Shown here: positions 1-9,371 of the stretch, one piece after another
How the letters are laid out: each line of letters starts with the position of its first letter
Position numbering within the stretch: the first letter of the stretch is position 1
NCBI GenBank assembly: GCA_964606665.1
Contig: CAZSHS010000006.1
Coordinates: 62,001-126,000 of the forward strand
Reading direction: 5' to 3'
Source of the DNA: Aved-18 sp964606665
GTDB lineage: Bacteria; Cyanobacteriota; Vampirovibrionia; Obscuribacterales; Obscuribacteraceae
Length of the DNA stretch: 64,000 nt
Made by a program: the position numbers and the translations under genes
Notes under the pieces: model-generated
What the model saw: the letters and a program-made list of their open reading frames with translations, nothing else
Told to the model about the DNA's origin: nothing
Database searches by the model: none

Positions 1-1671
1 AAAGACGGTTTATTCTGTGAACGTATTTTTGGACCTTCAAAGGACTGGGAATGCTATTGCGGCAAATATAAACGAGTTCGTCACCGTGGTATCACTTGCG
101 AACGTTGCGGCGTTGAAGTGACAGATTCAAAAGTTCGCCGTCACCGCATGGGTCATATCGACCTTGCCGCACCGGTAACTCACATCTGGTTCCTTAAAGG
201 AATTCCAAGTTACATTGGTCTTCTGCTCGATTTGCCATTGCGCGATCTGGAACAAGTAGTTTATTTCAACGCTTATATCGTCACAAACCCTGGCAACGTG
301 CCAGACTTGAACAAATCGCAACTTCTTTCCGAGGAAGAATACGAGAAGCTCTTAGACGATCCCAATTTCCAGTTTGATATCGGCATTGGTGCGGAAGCAA
401 TTAAACTTTTGCTTGGTGAACTGGCTAGACCTGTTTACGAAAGACCTGAAAACAAAGAAGATCGCGGTCGCCTTCTTGAATTGCCCGGATTGAAAGAAAT
501 CTCAGTGCAATTGCGTGAAGAACTTTCGATGTCTGGTGGTTCGCAACAAAAGAGAGCCAAAATTATCAAGCGTTTACGCTTGACCGAAGCTCTGCTCAAT
601 TCGCACACCGACCCTACTTGGGTTATTCTGGACAAACTCCCAGTCACCCCTCCAGATCTTCGACCAATGGTTCAGTTGGATGGTGGACGTTTTGCCACAT
701 CGGATTTGAATGATCTCTATAGAAGAGTCATCAACAGAAACAACCGTCTTGCAAGACTCTTGGAGATGGGCGCTCCTGAAATTATCGTTCGCAACGAAAA
801 ACGCATGCTTCAAGAAGCTGTTGATGCCTTAATCGATAACGGAAGACGCGGTCGTGTAGTCGTCGGTCCTAACAACCGTCCGCTCAAATCGCTCTCCAAC
901 ATTATCGAAGGTAAGCAAGGACGTTTTCGTCAAAACTTACTTGGTAAGCGTGTCGACTACTCAGGTCGTTCAGTTATCGTCGTTGGCCCTTCGCTCAAAC
1001 TGCATCAGTGCGGTTTGCCTCGCGAGATGGCAATCGAGCTCTTCAAGCCATTTGTAATTAACAAATTGATTGAGCGTCAAATCGTTCAAAACATCAAATC
1101 AGCTAAGAAGCAAATCGAGAAAGGTTCTGCAGTTGTTTGGGAAATCTTGGAAGAAGTTATTCAAGGTCACCCAGTACTCTTGAACCGTGCTCCCACGCTT
1201 CACCGCTTAGGTATTCAAGCTTTCGAACCAGTACTGGTCGAAGGACGCGCCATTCAGCTTCACCCGCTTGTTTGTGCCGCCTTTAACGCCGACTTCGACG
1301 GTGACCAGATGGCTGTGCACGTACCGCTCTCGGTAGAAGCTCAGGCTGAAGCTCACATGTTGATGCTTGCATCAAACAACGTTTTATTGCCTGCTACAGG
1401 CAGACCGACAATCACACCTACTCAAGATATGGTGCTTGGTATTTATTACCTCACTATTCAAAAGCCAGGTTGGGATGATCCAAAAGTATGCAGAGGTGCA
1501 GGAATGCGCTTTGTCAATTTGGCTGATGCAAGAGCTGCATATGAAGCCGGCATACTCGATCTGCACGCCAAAATAGCAGTACGTGACGTTGATAATGTCA
1601 TGGTGGAAACAAGCCCCGGACGCATTATTTTCAACGAAGTCGTGAGACAAGCCATTTCGGTCACGAAGTAA
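1..1671 (+). CDS. rpoC1: RNA polymerase beta-prime subunit, N-terminal part (RpoC1, gamma), 5' truncated
   Basis: This is the N-terminal half of the largest RNA polymerase subunit, which carries the active-site Mg. The reading frame is open from base 1, so the gene starts upstream of the window; an internal GTG at 118 is not the start. The zinc-finger cysteines are visible at the edge (CYCG, then CERCG about 18 residues later). The catalytic loop NADFDGDQMAVH lies around 1288-1320, and the rudder/clamp stretch with GKRVDYSGRS precedes it. The gene stops after the DPBB core and about 95 further residues, as in cyanobacteria, where rpoC is split; undivided RpoC would continue. About 60-70 N-terminal residues are probably missing. 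rpoC2 follows 30 bases later, so the two are presumably co-transcribed, with rpoB likely upstream (not seen). Confidence 0.97.
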   Translation, partial: KDGLFCERIFGPSKDWECYCGKYKRVRHRGITCERCGVEVTDSKVRRHRMGHIDLAAPVTHIWFLKGIPSYIGLLLDLPLRDLEQVVYFNAYIVTNPGNVPDLNKSQLLSEEEYEKLLDDPNFQFDIGIGAEAIKLLLGELARPVYERPENKEDRGRLLELPGLKEISVQLREELSMSGGSQQKRAKIIKRLRLTEALLNSHTDPTWVILDKLPVTPPDLRPMVQLDGGRFATSDLNDLYRRVINRNNRLARLLEMGAPEIIVRNEKRMLQEAVDALIDNGRRGRVVVGPNNRPLKSLSNIIEGKQGRFRQNLLGKRVDYSGRSVIVVGPSLKLHQCGLPREMAIELFKPFVINKLIERQIVQNIKSAKKQIEKGSAVVWEILEEVIQGHPVLLNRAPTLHRLGIQAFEPVLVEGRAIQLHPLVCAAFNADFDGDQMAVHVPLSVEAQAEAHMLMLASNNVLLPATGRPTITPTQDMVLGIYYLTIQKPGWDDPKVCRGAGMRFVNLADARAAYEAGILDLHAKIAVRDVDNVMVETSPGRIIFNEVVRQAISVTK

Positions 1672-1701
1672 TTCGATCAAATCCAATCCAAAGAGGACGT
1701 C

Positions 1702-4700
1702 ATGGTAACAGGCAAGAAAGAAGAAACCCTAGAGTTCATCAACACCACCGTAGATAAGAAAGTACTTGGAAAATTGCTTTCGATGATCTATGAAAAATTC
1801 GGTACTTCAAGAACAGCGGCTCTAGCCAATGCTCTTAAGGATCTGGGATTTCAGTATGCCACCAAAGCTGGCGTCACAATCTCAATTTCTGATCTTGATG
1901 TTCCAGAAGCGAAAAAGGGTCTGATCGCCGCTGCTGAAAAGGAAATCGAAGAAGCGCAACGTCGTTACGAACGTGGCGATATCACAGAAGTTGAGCGCTA
2001 CAACAAAGTTATCGATACTTGGAGTGCAACCACCGACTCTCTTACAAAAGAAGTAGTCGACAACTTCGACAGATTGAACCCGGTTTACATGATGGCGTTC
2101 TCTGGCGCTAGAGGTAACATTTCTCAGGTTCGTCAGTTAGTTGGAATGCGTGGATTGATGGCTGACTCTCAAGGTCAGATTATCGACTTACCTATTAAAG
2201 CAAACTTCCGCGAAGGCTTGAACGTAACTGAGTACATCATCTCAAGTTACGGTGCAAGAAAGGGTCTGGTTGATACAGCTCTCAAAACGGCTGACTCTGG
2301 TTATCTCACTCGTCGTTTGGTTGACGTTGCTCAAGACGTTATAGTGCGTGACCCTGATTGCGGCACCACACGCGGTATCTTGATGCAGCCTATTCTTGAA
2401 GGCGACAAGGAAATGGTCAAAATTTCCGAGCGTATTTTTGGTCGTACTCTGGCTGAAGATATTGCCGACAAAGAAACAGGCGAAATCATCGCTCGCAAAG
2501 GCGACATCATCAATAGAGTTCTATCCGAGAGACTTGAGACGATCGAAAAAGATCCTAAGAAGAAAAAGATCTTGGTTCGCTCACCACTTACATGCGATGC
2601 TCAGTACGGCGTATGCCAGAAGTGCTATGGCTGGTCTTTGACCACCAACAGAATCGTAGATTCAGGTGAAGCAATCGGTATCATTGCTGCTCAATCAATC
2701 GGTGAGCCAGGTACACAGCTTACAATGAGAACGTTCCACACTGGTGGTGCTGTTGCTGGTGGTAAGTCGCGTGCCCAACAGAAATCTCCTGTGGAAGGTG
2801 TTGTTTCTTATAAAATTCCTTCTAAGTCAGTTCGCACCGCCTATGGTGACGTTGTAGATCAGACCACTAAAGATGGTGTCTTGAAAGTTAACGATGGTAA
2901 GAAAGAAAAATCAATTAGCTTACCTACAGGCAGTTTGATCCTTGTAAAAGATGGAGACGAAGTCAAAGCTGGTCAGATTCTAGCTGAGTACGATCCACCA
3001 GGTTCTAAAAAGAACTTGACTGAGCGTGCATCAAAAGATATCACCGCCGATATTTCAGGACGTGTCAGTTTTGAAGGCTTCCAGGCTGATGAAAAGCGCG
3101 ATCGTCAAGGTAACATCAGTAGAACTGCTAACCGAAGCGGTATCATCTGGGTACTTGAAGGTGACGTATACAACCTGCCCTCAGGCGCTCAAGTAGTGGT
3201 AAAAGACGGTCAAGACGTCAAAGCGAAAGACGTTCTTGCTGAGATTCAGATTCTCACAGAACACGGTGGCGAAGTGCGTTACGGCGCAGAAATCGAAACC
3301 GAAACAGTGAAAGTCGGTCGCAAAACATACACCAAATTGACCAAGGGTAAAGACTTAAACGTGGTCATCGCCAAAGTCGGCGCGGCTAACGCTAAACTCG
3401 ATGCTGGTCAAAAAGGTAGCTACTGGAAAGTGAACAAGTCGAAAGAGACATGGGCACTGAAAGTAGTTAAAGACGAAGTAGTGGAAAACGGTAAAATCGT
3501 AGCCGAACTTTTGGATGACGGCACAAACACCGTAACTTCAGGTGGCGAAGTCATTTATGACGGAGTCGAAATCGACGACAGAAGAGTTGTGACCAAGCCC
3601 GGTCGTCTCTTATTCGTTCCTGAAGAAGTACACTTCATCTCAAAAGATATCAGTCTGAAAATGTCTGAAACAGGCGAATTAGTTGCTGCTGGACAAGAAG
3701 TAGTCAAAGACGTTTTCGCTCACATGGAAGGTATCATCGAGATTGTTGCCGACAACGACATCATTCATGAAGTTATCATCAAGCCAGGCGAAGTTGTTCC
3801 AATTGCCGACCCCTCCGAGTTGAAAGTGCCCGAAGGACAAGTGGTCGAGCCAGGAACCGAGCTAATCGAAGGTTATAAATATAAAGAGCGCAAAGTTGTT
3901 TCCGTTCTTGAAATGGAAGATGGCACATTTAAAGCTCTCGTTCGTCCAGTTGAAGAATATTGGATTGAGCCTAGAGACACCAAATTCAAGCATGGCCAAT
4001 CAGATGAAAAAATCGGCTTGAGATCTGTTACTCAGCTTCTCTTCAGAGATCGCGAAAGAGTAAGACACGTTCAGGGCGCTCAACTGACACGCACCTCGCT
4101 AGTACTTCAGATGCAAGGAATTCTCCAGCATCTAAAAGGTATCGTCGAGATGGAAGAAGAGCTCGATATCGTGGTTCAAGAAAACATTCTCTTGCGCCGT
4201 GAGCAAGACTTCAATATCACATTGCTCGATGTTGAACACGGTCAAATTATCGATCCTAAATCAGCAGTTGCCACCACTCAGGTTCTGACAAGAACAGATG
4301 CTAGAGTGCAGCTCTCTAAAACGGACGAGCGCAGATTGCTTTTGATCACTGAAGAACAGCAATTGCGCGAAGCAGTCAAAGGCGCTGCCACGGTCAAAGA
4401 AAACGACCTGGTGCGCACTGGCGATAAATTGACCAAGTCTTCTGTTGCATCTCATTCCGGACAGGTAGTGAGCGTCAGCAAAGACGAAATTGTGGTGCGC
4501 AGAGGCAGACCTTATCTTATCTCTCACAATACTCAATTGCAGAGTGAAGATGGTGCCCTTGTGCAGCGTGGAGACTTGCTTGCCACACTCATCTACGAAC
4601 GTCAGAAAACCGGGGACATTGTTCAGGGTCTTCCTAGAGTTGAAGAATTGCTTGAAGCACGCAAACCCAAAGAATGCGCTATTCTTGCCGAGCGTGAAGG

Positions 4701-5388
4701 CAAAGCAAAAAATGTGACCGAAGACGACGTTAAGCGTTTGTTTGTGGTCTACTCTGATGGCTCGGAAGAAGAGATTCAAATCCCAGCCGGTCTCAACATC
4801 TTGCCCGAAGACGGAGACAAGATTTCGCTAGGAACCCCTCTTACCGACGGTCCTCCCAACCCGCACGATATCGTACGTTTGATGGGAATTCAGGCGGCGC
4901 AAAAATTCCTGGTGGACGAAGTTCAATCGGTATATCGCTCGCAAGGTGTAGACATCGCCGACAAACACATCGAAGTGATTGTTCGTCAGATGACTCGCAA
5001 AGTAAGAGTGGAAACACCTAATGACACTATCTTGTTGCCCGGCGAATTAATGGAGCGCTTCGAAATCGAAAAAGAAAACGATCGCTGCAGACAAACCGGA
5101 ACCGTTCCAGCCGATTACACCGATGTCTTGCTTGGTATCACCAAAGCCAGCTTGAACACCGAAAGCTTCATCTCCGCTGCATCATTCCAGGAAACCACAA
5201 GAATCCTGACTGAAGCTGCTGTTGAAGGTAAGAAGGACTGGTTGCGTGGCTTGAAAGAGAACGTCATCATTGGACGTTTGATTCCTGCCGGTACTGGCTT
5301 CCAGGGGCATCAATTGCCAACCGAGGAAGAAGAGCCCGAACAGGACATCTATCCGCCAATCGGTGAAGGCAGCTTCAACGCTACCTAA
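1702..5388 (+). CDS. rpoC2: RNA polymerase beta-prime subunit, C-terminal part (RpoC2)
   Basis: This is the C-terminal half of split beta-prime, 1228 residues, starting at an ATG preceded by AGAGGA. Family landmarks are the early region FSGARGNISQVRQL, the second zinc site (CDAQYGVCQKCYGW, near residues 298-311), and the bridge-helix/trigger-loop region with AAQSIGEPGTQLTMRTFHTGG. The C-terminal landmarks GLPRVEELLEARKPK and a late GRLIPAGTG are also present. Between the two trigger-loop halves, roughly residues 350-830, sits a very large insertion. It is made of repeated beta-rich units with lipoyl/sandwich-barrel-hybrid flavour (for example GDEVKAGQILAEYDPPG), matching the position of cyanobacterial SI3. 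Length and split support a cyanobacterial-lineage polymerase. The gene ends 14 bases before the convergent S41 protease gene, with no obvious terminator hairpin. Confidence 0.97.
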   Translation: MVTGKKEETLEFINTTVDKKVLGKLLSMIYEKFGTSRTAALANALKDLGFQYATKAGVTISISDLDVPEAKKGLIAAAEKEIEEAQRRYERGDITEVERYNKVIDTWSATTDSLTKEVVDNFDRLNPVYMMAFSGARGNISQVRQLVGMRGLMADSQGQIIDLPIKANFREGLNVTEYIISSYGARKGLVDTALKTADSGYLTRRLVDVAQDVIVRDPDCGTTRGILMQPILEGDKEMVKISERIFGRTLAEDIADKETGEIIARKGDIINRVLSERLETIEKDPKKKKILVRSPLTCDAQYGVCQKCYGWSLTTNRIVDSGEAIGIIAAQSIGEPGTQLTMRTFHTGGAVAGGKSRAQQKSPVEGVVSYKIPSKSVRTAYGDVVDQTTKDGVLKVNDGKKEKSISLPTGSLILVKDGDEVKAGQILAEYDPPGSKKNLTERASKDITADISGRVSFEGFQADEKRDRQGNISRTANRSGIIWVLEGDVYNLPSGAQVVVKDGQDVKAKDVLAEIQILTEHGGEVRYGAEIETETVKVGRKTYTKLTKGKDLNVVIAKVGAANAKLDAGQKGSYWKVNKSKETWALKVVKDEVVENGKIVAELLDDGTNTVTSGGEVIYDGVEIDDRRVVTKPGRLLFVPEEVHFISKDISLKMSETGELVAAGQEVVKDVFAHMEGIIEIVADNDIIHEVIIKPGEVVPIADPSELKVPEGQVVEPGTELIEGYKYKERKVVSVLEMEDGTFKALVRPVEEYWIEPRDTKFKHGQSDEKIGLRSVTQLLFRDRERVRHVQGAQLTRTSLVLQMQGILQHLKGIVEMEEELDIVVQENILLRREQDFNITLLDVEHGQIIDPKSAVATTQVLTRTDARVQLSKTDERRLLLITEEQQLREAVKGAATVKENDLVRTGDKLTKSSVASHSGQVVSVSKDEIVVRRGRPYLISHNTQLQSEDGALVQRGDLLATLIYERQKTGDIVQGLPRVEELLEARKPKECAILAEREGKAKNVTEDDVKRLFVVYSDGSEEEIQIPAGLNILPEDGDKISLGTPLTDGPPNPHDIVRLMGIQAAQKFLVDEVQSVYRSQGVDIADKHIEVIVRQMTRKVRVETPNDTILLPGELMERFEIEKENDRCRQTGTVPADYTDVLLGITKASLNTESFISAASFQETTRILTEAAVEGKKDWLRGLKENVIIGRLIPAGTGFQGHQLPTEEEEPEQDIYPPIGEGSFNAT

Positions 5389-5402
5389 GCTCAATAAAAA
5401 TT

Positions 5403-8400
5403 CTAGCGGAGCATCAAGCTCTGTAAAAGCAAACGTCGGGCCTCTTTGATCTGATTATCTTGGGCTGAGCCAATGGTAAATTGTTCTGAAGTTGCCGGTA
5501 TTTTGAAGTCGGGCACTATGCCTCGTTTGATGTCTGCCGCATTACCTACCCATGTGTGGCTTACAGGCGACAAGTATTGAGCGAAGGTCACTTTTATGCC
5601 TTTGTCACCTGTTGTGCTCACTGCTTGTACTGTTCCTTTGCCGTAAGTCTTCAAGCCATAAACAGGATATCCCCAGTCTTGCATGGCGGAGGCAATGACC
5701 TCAGAAGCAGAAGCACTACGACCGTCTACCAGAACACTTATTGGCTTATCTATCAAGCCTTTCTTTAGTCCCTGAAACGGAGGCGATGATTTTACTGGCG
5801 TGGTTTGACCCGATTCGACTTTGATTATTCCTGTTGGTGAATTTCTATATTCGAAGTTTCGATATGGTGGATTGCCACTCGGATTTCTTTCTCGCACATT
5901 GAGCAAAACAGAATCTGGATTAGGTGCAAGAGCTGCAAGTATTTGAAGCGAAGATTCAAGTATTCCGCCATGATTTCGTCTAAGATCGAACACATAGCCT
6001 TTTACTTTGTCACCATTTTCTTGTTTTATACGCTCTACTTCGCGTCTGAAATCTTCACCAGATTGTTTTGTAAATCCTCTATTCATGCGAATATGCACAA
6101 TGCCAGTTTCGTCTATTGAAGCCTGGACAGAGCTTATCGGTTTTCGAGTTAACTGTACTTTGAACGTTTCAAACTGACCAGGGTAGCCGTCTTTAGGACG
6201 TTTGATTTCTATTTCGACATTGCTGTCTGGTTGACCAATAATTGCTGCGCTAACGTCTTCTAGGGATTTACCAGCCATTGGTTTGTTATTAACTGACGTG
6301 ATTATGTCACCAGCTTTCAAACTTATAGGCTGATTAGTGTCCAGTCGAATAGCTCGTGTGGAGGGAGCGTTTGCAAAGACATCTGTAATTGTCGCATTTC
6401 CATTTTCAGATTTAAGCTCGACTCCGATTCCAGCAAATCCGTCTGAGTTTCGTTTCAAGTCGGTGATTTGCTGTCTAGTCAAGTAAGTAGTCTGTGGATC
6501 ACCCGATTCAGACAAATAACGCTTGAGTGCGTCAATTGGAAGTGCACCAGATTTGATGGCACCATAAAAACGTTCTTTGGCTCGTGGATCGCCAACTAGT
6601 GAGGATATATTAAATGCTTCTTTAGTCACTTCACCAAGCATCCGGTCAAATTCTGGGTTAGCTTCTGTGGTGGCTTGAATTTCAACTTTTTGATTTGGCT
6701 TATACAAGTCGGCCGTGGAGCGATCGGGAATTCTTGCTAAATCGTCGACGCGCTTCCACTGACCACTTTCATCTGCTGTGTACAACACTTTTGTGCGCTG
6801 AGTCGAGCCAGGTGCAGCAGGTGCTTCACCTACGACAGCTATTAACCTATCATTTGGATTTGTCGAATTCAAAATCATTGTGGTGCCTACATCCATGGAT
6901 TGTAAGCGTGCTTGAATATCGTTGAATTGTATTTGACCTTGCGGTGAAAATTTATCTGTAGACAATTTGAGTCTATTTTCAAAATCTGTCACTGAGATAG
7001 GATCTGCGACACTCTGGCGTTTATCAGTGCCTGCAGGGAACAGTCGTCCATGAACTACAGCAGCTTCAAGCGGTGGAGCAATTTCTGGTTTTACTCCAGC
7101 GCGATGCGTAAATCGAACAAATTGTGATTCGTCCACTTTTTGACCGTCGGACAAGCGCACCATTTCGCCTTTATCATTTGTGATTGCAAGCACCATGCCT
7201 GGTGAACCTTTGTTGTCCCAGGCTAAAGTGTTATCAACAGTGGCTGAGCCTTTGGGAGCTAAGATGTGTATATCACCAGGTCTTACTGGCTGGTCGTTTG
7301 CCACTGGTGCAAAACGGTAACTTTCTACTAGTTGATTGGCTAACTGACGTGAGCCTTCAGGCGCAGTCAACTTAACGCCATAAGGCGAAACTAAGCGATC
7401 TAGAGCTTTGAACTGATCTGCATCTTTAACATTGTTAGCTTGTTGTGCCAGAAGCGCTCCTGTAAGCACTGGTGATTCAGCGGTTCTTGTAGGAGTTTCA
7501 ACTGGCGGCAATTCACTTCTTGCCGGGGTCACCTTACGCATCCTAATGCTGAGATTGCGCTGTTCGGGATCTACAGAAAGGGCCCAGTCTTTCGCTCTAA
7601 TAGTTTGCTTTGCTACGTTGTCTTCGACCAAAAGGAAGCCTTCACTATCCAAGCCTTTGATTGTGGCCACTGCTGTTTCACCATTTGGTTTGACACTGGC
7701 AATAACATCTCCAGGTCTGGGTGCTTGGTTATTCTGAGCATAACCCTGCGCGTTTAGTTTTGCTGCAATTTCTTGCAGTCTTTGACTTTGTATAGCTGTG
7801 CTTTCAATTCTTTGAGTTGCATCAGGTCTTGTTACTATTTCGGGACTAGCTATCGCCGGGTTTTTGCCAAGTTCGAATTTTTGCTCTTTGCCTCTGACGC
7901 CTACATTTATGGTGCCGTTAGAATCGAGTCCAAGATTTTTCAGATTTTGAGAGAGCATATCGGGTATTCTTCCGTCTTGCGAAACTCTTCCCAGCGTCTG
8001 CCCATCCAGTCTGACAGATATGCTGCCGTTTTGATTGGGAACAAAACTCATTTCTTGAGGTCTTTCGCCAGCACCAGGCCTGGTGAATGACAATGTTCTA
8101 ACGCCGCCACTCACCAATTGTTTAATTGCTTGCGCTTGCAGACTGGGATCGCCTGAGCTTATTGCACCCACTAATTCGCGTGCTTTATTATCTTTGTTTT
8201 CACGCAAGAAAGTCTCTATCTGACCAGGCTGCGGCTGAGTGACTTCTGGTTTTACTTCTGCGACTGGTTTTACTTCTGTAACTGGTTTTGCAGGCTCAAG
8301 TGGAGTTTTGCCAACGACACTACTAACGGTGCCGTCTGGGGTTAAATTTACTTTGGCTTCAAATGCGCTCCCGCCTTTACCCAGTCGAATATCGGCACCG

Positions 8401-9083
8401 CCAGCGGTTTGTGCTTTAGCTACTAATTGTTTTACTACGTCTTGACCTTTGGGCAGAAGCGATTGTACAAACGCACCTTTATCGTTACGTTGATCGTCTG
8501 CGTTCAAAAACTTTCCGTCTGTAACATTTCCAGCGGCTACTGAAGTGTCGCTACCTGGCGCGTATTGATTGCGAGCCACTGAAACTATGTTTCCAGATGT
8601 TTGAACTTCTCGTTTTGCATCATCGCGTCTGACGTTGGTACGTGTAACCAAATTCTTTCCAACGTAGAGATACTCTGCTTCTGAGTAAACCTTGTGAGTT
8701 TTCTCGTTGTACTTTTCGCGACTCAATCGAAAATTCTGGCCCATGTATGAGCCTTCATAAAGATTGTTGCTGCCAAGCAACTTAGATTGCAACGCGATGA
8801 TTTGTGCCTTATCGCCTTTGGCTATTGCGGCAAATAAATTTGAAACATCAGTTGCTTCCTGCGCTTTTTCTGGTGCTACTGCTGGAGTAGCTGCAACATC
8901 TGTGGGCGCGCGAAAATCAGGTGCCTTGAATTCGAGTGCATCCATAGTCGGATTGCTCGTCACTTCTGGACGAGCAATTGGATTGGTACTTAAATCTGCG
9001 CTTGCATACAGACGTGGAGTGGTATCATCCGGCTTAGCGGCTATCTCATCCTTCTCGGGCTGTATGTCTTGCGTACCTGTCAC
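5403..9083 (-). CDS. S41 family (C-terminal processing) peptidase with very long N-terminal extension
   Basis: A 1226-residue protein whose last third is a PDZ-S41 protease. A PDZ domain lies around residues 900-990 (GIGVELKSENG, then AGDIITSVNNKP). The S41 core follows: GYVFDLRRNHGG, the nucleophile segment DGRSASASEV (Ser near 1125) and the lysine of TYGKGTVQ (near 1149), so the Ser-Lys dyad is intact. The first 830 residues match no family I know. They include two similar stretches around 430-510 and 575-655, each with RPGDV/I, which recall the core strand of CHAP/NlpC-type folds but lack an evident Cys-His pair. The start is GTG, chosen because GGAG lies 8 bases upstream. No signal peptide is visible, which is unusual for a CtpA-like enzyme. 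It lies downstream of the 909-residue gene, 288 bases apart. Confidence 0.85.
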   Translation of the reverse strand: MTGTQDIQPEKDEIAAKPDDTTPRLYASADLSTNPIARPEVTSNPTMDALEFKAPDFRAPTDVAATPAVAPEKAQEATDVSNLFAAIAKGDKAQIIALQSKLLGSNNLYEGSYMGQNFRLSREKYNEKTHKVYSEAEYLYVGKNLVTRTNVRRDDAKREVQTSGNIVSVARNQYAPGSDTSVAAGNVTDGKFLNADDQRNDKGAFVQSLLPKGQDVVKQLVAKAQTAGGADIRLGKGGSAFEAKVNLTPDGTVSSVVGKTPLEPAKPVTEVKPVAEVKPEVTQPQPGQIETFLRENKDNKARELVGAISSGDPSLQAQAIKQLVSGGVRTLSFTRPGAGERPQEMSFVPNQNGSISVRLDGQTLGRVSQDGRIPDMLSQNLKNLGLDSNGTINVGVRGKEQKFELGKNPAIASPEIVTRPDATQRIESTAIQSQRLQEIAAKLNAQGYAQNNQAPRPGDVIASVKPNGETAVATIKGLDSEGFLLVEDNVAKQTIRAKDWALSVDPEQRNLSIRMRKVTPARSELPPVETPTRTAESPVLTGALLAQQANNVKDADQFKALDRLVSPYGVKLTAPEGSRQLANQLVESYRFAPVANDQPVRPGDIHILAPKGSATVDNTLAWDNKGSPGMVLAITNDKGEMVRLSDGQKVDESQFVRFTHRAGVKPEIAPPLEAAVVHGRLFPAGTDKRQSVADPISVTDFENRLKLSTDKFSPQGQIQFNDIQARLQSMDVGTTMILNSTNPNDRLIAVVGEAPAAPGSTQRTKVLYTADESGQWKRVDDLARIPDRSTADLYKPNQKVEIQATTEANPEFDRMLGEVTKEAFNISSLVGDPRAKERFYGAIKSGALPIDALKRYLSESGDPQTTYLTRQQITDLKRNSDGFAGIGVELKSENGNATITDVFANAPSTRAIRLDTNQPISLKAGDIITSVNNKPMAGKSLEDVSAAIIGQPDSNVEIEIKRPKDGYPGQFETFKVQLTRKPISSVQASIDETGIVHIRMNRGFTKQSGEDFRREVERIKQENGDKVKGYVFDLRRNHGGILESSLQILAALAPNPDSVLLNVRERNPSGNPPYRNFEYRNSPTGIIKVESGQTTPVKSSPPFQGLKKGLIDKPISVLVDGRSASASEVIASAMQDWGYPVYGLKTYGKGTVQAVSTTGDKGIKVTFAQYLSPVSHTWVGNAADIKRGIVPDFKIPATSEQFTIGSAQDNQIKEARRLLLQSLMLR

Positions 9084-9371
9084 AATAAAAACTCCATATG
9101 GTGATTATTCACCGTTTTTTCTTTCTATACGCAAAGCATGGGGGAGTTTGACAGGTAATGGAATCGCTTTGGTATAGTTCAACGCCAGTTGATTTCTATT
9201 TTTAGATCTTTTGATAGATCTAGTTACATCTATTTTAATGGCAGAAAACGCGCTGTCCATGGTGGAATTCCCATAATAATGAATTATTTTTTTCGAATTA
9301 CAATCAACAGAAATAGCCGTGACAGATAGTGTCACAGCAATTTGAATTGATAACATTTAATAGTTATCGAT
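9084..9371. other. Intergenic region with three inverted repeats
   Basis: No convincing gene lies here; an 83-codon minus-strand frame has no ribosome site and no recognisable content. Three inverted repeats are visible. TAGATCT/AGATCTA flanks a 6-base loop (9203-9222). GTGACA-N5-TGTCAC (9319-9335) has the symmetry of a repressor operator. ATTGATAAC/GTTATCGAT (9346-9371) abuts the stop codon of the 909-residue gene; it lacks a U-tract, so it may be a 3' mRNA hairpin and not a classic terminator. The region should also hold the promoter of the S41 gene. Confidence 0.45.

Noticed and set aside
4261..4779. 172-codon frame antisense to rpoC2
   Set aside because: It lies wholly inside a highly conserved gene on the other strand and has no ribosome site or recognisable content.
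9105..9356. 83-codon minus-strand open frame between the 909-residue and S41 genes
   Set aside because: No ribosome site, no family features, and it runs through three inverted repeats. More likely an untranslated leader.
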